Assembly: GCA_905250115.1 (NCBI GenBank)
Contig: CAJNOI010000242.1
Location: 1-64,000 of the forward strand
Source of the DNA: Adineta steineri
Taxonomy: Eukaryota; Rotifera; Eurotatoria; Adinetida; Adinetidae
DNA length: 64,000 nt
Direction of reading: 5' to 3'
The notes below the pieces were generated by a model. The model searched no databases. It had not been told where the DNA came from and saw only the letters and a list, made by a program, of their open reading frames with translations. Below, piece by piece: positions 59,983 to 64,000 of this stretch. Within the stretch, counting starts at the first letter, position 1; each line of letters starts with the position of its first letter. Made by a program: the position numbers and the translations under genes.

Positions 59983-62900
59983 ATGAGTCATTCAGAAGAT
60001 CGTCTTACATTTATCAAACTGAAAAATAAACGCTTACCAGCAGATTTGGATTATCTTACTTGTGAATTATTATCTCTTGAAGAAGCGATGAATGAATTAC
60101 AAGGTGTTTTAGAAGACATAAATCGTTTTGTTAAAGAAGCGAAAAAACATTGTACATATCCAAATGATCATAACTTAACAAAAGATGAATCTGCTGCAAT
60201 TTATATTTATACAATGGAAATTTCTGATAACTCAAGTATTTATCGAATTTTAAATCAAATACTTCGTCTAGAAGATCGATCAGAAGTTCGTCCATGGTTT
60301 GGATATTTAAAACTTTTAGATTCTGCAACATCGAAATTACCTAAAATCAAAGGAATTGTTTGGCGTGGAATTGATAAAGATGTTATTAAGAGTTTTAAAA
60401 AAGGTCAACGCATTACTTGGTGGAGTATAAGTTCATGTTCAACATCTGTTGATATTATTTCTTCATTTATTAACAAATCTTCTTCAAGTACAATGTTCCA
60501 GATCGAATGTTTAAATGGAAAATCAATTTCATCATATACATGTTATCCAAATGAAAATGAAATTATTTTAATGCCTGGAACAATGTTTGAAGTTGTATCT
60601 AATCCATTAAGTCATCATGGTGGATTAAATATTATTCATTTAAAAGAAATTAATGATGATGATGATGATGAAGAAGAAGAAGAAGAAGAAGAAGAAGAAG
60701 AACTACCTAGACCACCAAATCCAAGTAAGTACTTTAACTACTATATTTATTATATAATAAATCAATAAAATGAATTTCGATAAATAAATGAATATGAAAA
60801 TAATTGCTTAAAATCTAATTAATAAATTGATAGAAAGTATTATTTTATTACTTATTTGTTTCAATAAAATATTAAAAATTTTATTAAACTAATACATAAA
60901 TTAATACTATTAATTTAATAGTAACTATTATCTATCTCCATCTTTCTTTTTTATAATAAAATATGAACAAATTCTCTTTCTTTATATCTTTATTAGGAAA
61001 ATTTCAAATCATAAAATTGACTTTTCATTCGTTCCATTTCAAATAACTTCGAAAACTTGAACAATAGTTCTCATTATCTAAATAATTATTTGTTTATTTA
61101 TTTTTTCCAAACAAAAATATTATATTAATATTTTCAAATATTTTTATATGGATTAAATTAAAATAAATTATTTATTTTTCTATCACTATCGAATAAAATC
61201 ATTGTATTTTCTTTTTATTAAGATTGTTAAGCTTGTTGTTTCTTTAACTTTTATTTATCACACACACACACTTGACACAAAATGAACGACTATATATAGG
61301 TCGGTAAAAGGAGAAAACCCATATATGAATACGAAAGGAAAATCTCTAAAATGATCATCTCTTAGAACAACATAAAAGATAAGATAACAGAGAGAGGAAT
61401 AATCCCTCATATATGAAAGAGGAAAATACCTCTCGATAGAGAGAATGACAAGAAGGGAAAATACCTATATATAAGAAGAAGAACAGAAAGGAAAATACCT
61501 ATTGATAGAGAGAATGACAAGAGAAGATAATACATATATAAGAAGAAGAATAGAACGGAGAACGAAAGAGAAAATGACACATATACGATCATCGTGATGA
61601 TCGTTCTTATGAACTGCATATATGTAGATGCAGGGCATAACAAAGATTCTTATCAGTCAAAGCATCCTACACCTAGTGCAGCAACTGTATTAAAGTTTCC
61701 ATTAACAACAAATGAAATATCAACTCATTCTCAAATAAAACAAAGTATGTATCATTAAATAGCAATAGCAGTAATTTTGTTTAAAAAATAGTTTCATCGG
61801 CTTTCAAATTGAGGGTGGGTGTGAGTGTGGGTCTGGGCCTGGGTATGAGTGCAGCTGTAATATTAATAGTTGTTATATTATTGTATCCATATCCACATCC
61901 ACACCCAACTTTCGTGTCGAATAGTTTTCATATTAATTCATTTCCATGTGAACCAGCTTTTGTATCACTCAATTATCGACGATCAGTTTTTGTTAGATAG
62001 ATTTTCGTAGTGCTATAAATTTCATCCTAAGTTACCTCTTTCTTTATCTTCTTAATACTTTTTCGCAGTTTTTCTGATGTGCTCGGGTACATTTCTTTTT
62101 CTCCTTTGAAGACTTATCATTTATTATTTCAGTTCCTAGCCCTTTCTACAATGCATGCCGAGATAATAACATTAGTTTGGTTGAAAATTATTTGCAAAAA
62201 ATGTCATTAGAGGAAGTTAACCAAATGGAACCAAATGGGTCAACCGCTTTGCATGTAGCTGCATATCGAGGACATGAAAAAATTGTTGAACTACTATTAA
62301 AGAAAGGTGCTTCTTATTCAACAGTTAATAGATATAATTCTACTCCACTAGCTGAAGCTAAAACCGATAAAATAAAACAATTGATTCGTCGTCGTATGAA
62401 TAAGACTCGTTTTGTCAGTGATTCTCTTGAATGGATTATTTCTACAAATGATGCAGATTATCAATCACATGAATATTTCAAAAAATTGGAAATTTATGGT
62501 AAAGATCCACACTTTCCTCGATTAATTATTTACATAAAAGAAAATTATCTTAATAAGGATCTGCAACATGTGGATGATATCAACACAATAAAAGAATATT
62601 TTGATCTTGCAATAAACAAAAAAGATCCCACTTATTTATTACAAGCATATACAGCTGAAACTGGTTTTTATTCTACACTTAATCTTCATTTGGCACAATT
62701 AAAACTCGAAAATTTAACTATTACAGAGAATCTTAGTCGAGCATATTATATTGGAATAATTGCTCGTCACCCGAAATTCAGTAGTTTGTCATATACTGGA
62801 ACAACATATCGAGGTATGATGATTACTGAGGATGATATAAAACAGTATAAGATAGGCACTCGCATTTTAACAAAAACATTTTCGTCATCATCGAAACAAT

Positions 62901-63142
62901 TGAATATAGCATCAAGATTTCTTAATAGCAATCGCGATGTAAATGATCGATTAAGCACAATATGTATTTATGAAATACGTAATCAAAGAACTGCATTAGA
63001 TATTGAAAATATATCATTATTTCAAGATGAAAAAGAAGTTCTAATTTTACCATATTCAGCATTCAAAATAATCGACATTAAACAGAATAAAGACAAATCA
63101 CCAAGAATTGAAATTAAACTAAAAGAATGTGAGCCATGGTAG
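59983..63142 (+). CDS. Dual-domain NAD:arginine ADP-ribosyltransferase with ankyrin repeat (ART-ANK-ART)
   Basis: Exons 59983-60724, 61628-61744 and 62133-63142; phases agree and give 622 aa. The N-terminal ART domain (about 60-225) shows the R-S-E triad: Arg128 in GIVWRGID, STS at 153-155 in SISSCSTSVD, and ExE at 191-193 in YPNENEIILMPGTMFEV. A poly-Asp/Glu stretch and a Ser/Thr linker follow, then an ankyrin repeat (about 320-354, NGSTALHVAAYRGHEKIVEL). The second ART domain (about 450-615) has Arg513 in TTYRGMM, a serine motif FSSSS at 536-540 and ExE at 586-588 in DEKEVLILPYSAF. Arg-specific ARTs transfer ADP-ribose from NAD; both catalytic glutamates are present. No signal peptide, so probably intracellular. 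The family is greatly expanded in bdelloids, to my knowledge. The TTG-initiated frame at 62177 is only the third exon. Confidence 0.82.
61400..61575. repeat. Degenerate tandem repeat in the first ART intron, unit about 65-70 bp
   Basis: Recurring GGAAAATACCT, then GATAGAGAGAATGACAAGA, then ATATAAGAAGAAGAA, with copies near 61425, 61457, 61492 and 61525. Purine-rich on the plus strand. Confidence 0.65.
61808..61905. repeat. Telomere-like hairpin, copy 13 (second ART intron)
   Basis: Left arm ATTGAGGGTGGGTGTGAGTG then GGTCTGGGCCTGGGTATGAG, right arm CCATATCCACATCCACACCC. Intronic, with an AT-rich loop of about 30 bp. Confidence 0.75.
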
Positions 63143-63535
63143 AATGCTTGATTGACTGATATTTTTGGTTTTTGGTTTTGCTGTGTTGATTTATTATACA
63201 AAAAAAAATATGAAAATAAAAGAAAAGTCATTGTCATTCTATTCTGTCTAATGCCAACTGCTTTATTTTTGCTTAATATATGGTACCTTCATAATAGAGG
63301 GGTGCAAGAATACGGATACAACTTGTATCGGGTTTTTATTCAAATAGAGTATGGGTGTGGGTATGGACGGGTGTGGGAATTAGTATGAGTGATAATGAAG
63401 TGAACACCCTCACCGCTCTTTTTAAATTGTGGTATATAAAAGCGATAGCTTAGAAATTAACAACGGTAAATTTTTATTTGTAAAAGAAAATAATTACACG
63501 TTGATTATATAAAAATCAATATAAATTCTTCATTT
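63143..63535. other. Intergenic region between converging genes
   Basis: 3' UTRs of the ART gene and the orphan ORF, with a telomere-like hairpin at 63348-63412. Nothing else seen. Confidence 0.45.
63348..63412. repeat. Telomere-like hairpin, copy 14
   Basis: Left arm GAGTATGGGTGTGGGTATGG then ACGGGTGTGGG; the right arm is short (GAACACCCTCACCGCTC). The arms are unequal. Confidence 0.6.
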
Positions 63536-63964
63536 CTATTCGTCCTTCTTTCTTAATTCAAGTGGTATTATCATAGACATGGAAGGAAATAACTGATGGA
63601 TGTCATTAATTGATAAATCAAAATCAATCTGAGGTCGATCAGTAGTCAATGCAACCAATTCATATTTGTCAATATTATCATATTGAATGTGTAGTTTTTC
63701 CAGTGTTTCTTTGGCAATAGTCGATGCCAGTGTATCTTGATAGCAAGGTAATGTTATTGTTTGTTCTGAATATAGAATTGAACAATTCATAGGCATCGTA
63801 GAAATTAATTGAAATTGAATATCGGTTATGGTTTCATCCATATCCTCTAACGAGATATCATCTTCGATTAATGTGCCATCGTCTAGTGTTAACTGATAAC
63901 AATTCTCGCTTAAACCAAATAATTCACACGAAATAGAGTGTAAACGTTTGATTGTAATCACCAT
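63536..63964 (-). CDS. Hypothetical 142-aa protein, possibly with ubiquitin-like folds
   Basis: Single exon, MVITIKRLHSISCELFGLSE to the end PLELRKKDE. No recognised family. The pattern of short strands, one helix (LASTIAKETLEKLHIQYDNI) and a final strand (SMSMIIPLEL), plus the opening phrase YQLTLDDGTLIEDDISLEDM, is compatible with one or two beta-grasp (ubiquitin- or RA-like) units. This is a guess from strand order. Acidic protein without signal peptide or membrane segment. The ATG is 37 bp from the window edge, so upstream context is missing. Confidence 0.5.
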   Translation of the reverse strand: MVITIKRLHSISCELFGLSENCYQLTLDDGTLIEDDISLEDMDETITDIQFQLISTMPMNCSILYSEQTITLPCYQDTLASTIAKETLEKLHIQYDNIDKYELVALTTDRPQIDFDLSINDIHQLFPSMSMIIPLELRKKDE

Positions 63965-64000
63965 TGAACAATTAAAATAAATTGACTGATTGTTTCCACT

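Noticed and set aside
62177..63142. Separate second ART gene starting at a TTG codon
   Set aside because: The open frame continues upstream to a clear acceptor at 62132 and its phase fits the preceding exons, so a single gene is more likely.

Overview
The window looks like nuclear DNA of a bdelloid rotifer (Rotaria/Adineta type). The genome is AT-rich. Most introns are 50-100 bp GT-AG introns, mixed with a few long ones full of repeats. Conserved animal genes (TRPV channel, class I Rab11-FIP, p190RhoGAP, RpS9, UTP3/SAS10, Lhx3/4) sit beside families typical of bdelloids: a two-domain ADP-ribosyltransferase with an ankyrin repeat, secreted Kelch proteins with Thr-rich linkers, and an NCS1 nucleobase permease that animals normally lack. 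The assignment rests on gene content and recognised motifs; no database search was possible.

Left part, about 1-38 kb, is mostly conserved genes. On the minus strand are the 5' part of a TRPV-like channel (1-2328), an NCS1 permease (4011-5703), an intronless D-2-hydroxyacid dehydrogenase (6202-7152) and a Rab11-FIP with C2 and RBD domains (8535-11590). A decayed aspartyl-tRNA synthetase copy follows (12405-13200). On the plus strand a gene of about 21 exons encodes a p190RhoGAP (14971-24241). Then come a gamma-glutamylcyclotransferase-like membrane protein (24900-25808, -), RpS9 (27740-28439, +), UTP3/SAS10 (28962-30447, +), a Sel1-repeat protein (30530-31209, -), a leucine-rich-repeat surface protein (31592-33364, -) and an Lhx3/4 LIM-homeobox gene (35466-36748, +).

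Right part, about 38-64 kb, is gene-poor and rich in repeats. It holds an ARF processed pseudogene, a Kelch/PAN-like secreted protein with a duplicated first exon, a mucin-like EGF membrane protein, a divergent ubiquitin-like ORF, a dual-ART/ankyrin gene and a small orphan ORF.

The most unusual signal is a family of about 14 short imperfect hairpins. One arm is built of degenerate GGTGTG/GTGGGT hexamers and the other of the complementary CACACC hexamers, often bounded by TTGAG and CTCAA. The hexamer is a rotation of TGTGGG, which I recall as the telomere repeat of the bdelloid Adineta vaga. Ten of the 14 lie in the right 26 kb. The window also carries non-autonomous DNA elements whose ends can be read directly. 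These include three hAT-like elements (two with perfect 8-bp target duplications), a piggyBac-like element with TTAA ends and perfect 15-bp inverted repeats, and three large foldback elements. One foldback appears to carry a promoter and a first coding exon. No tRNA, rRNA or CRISPR array was seen.
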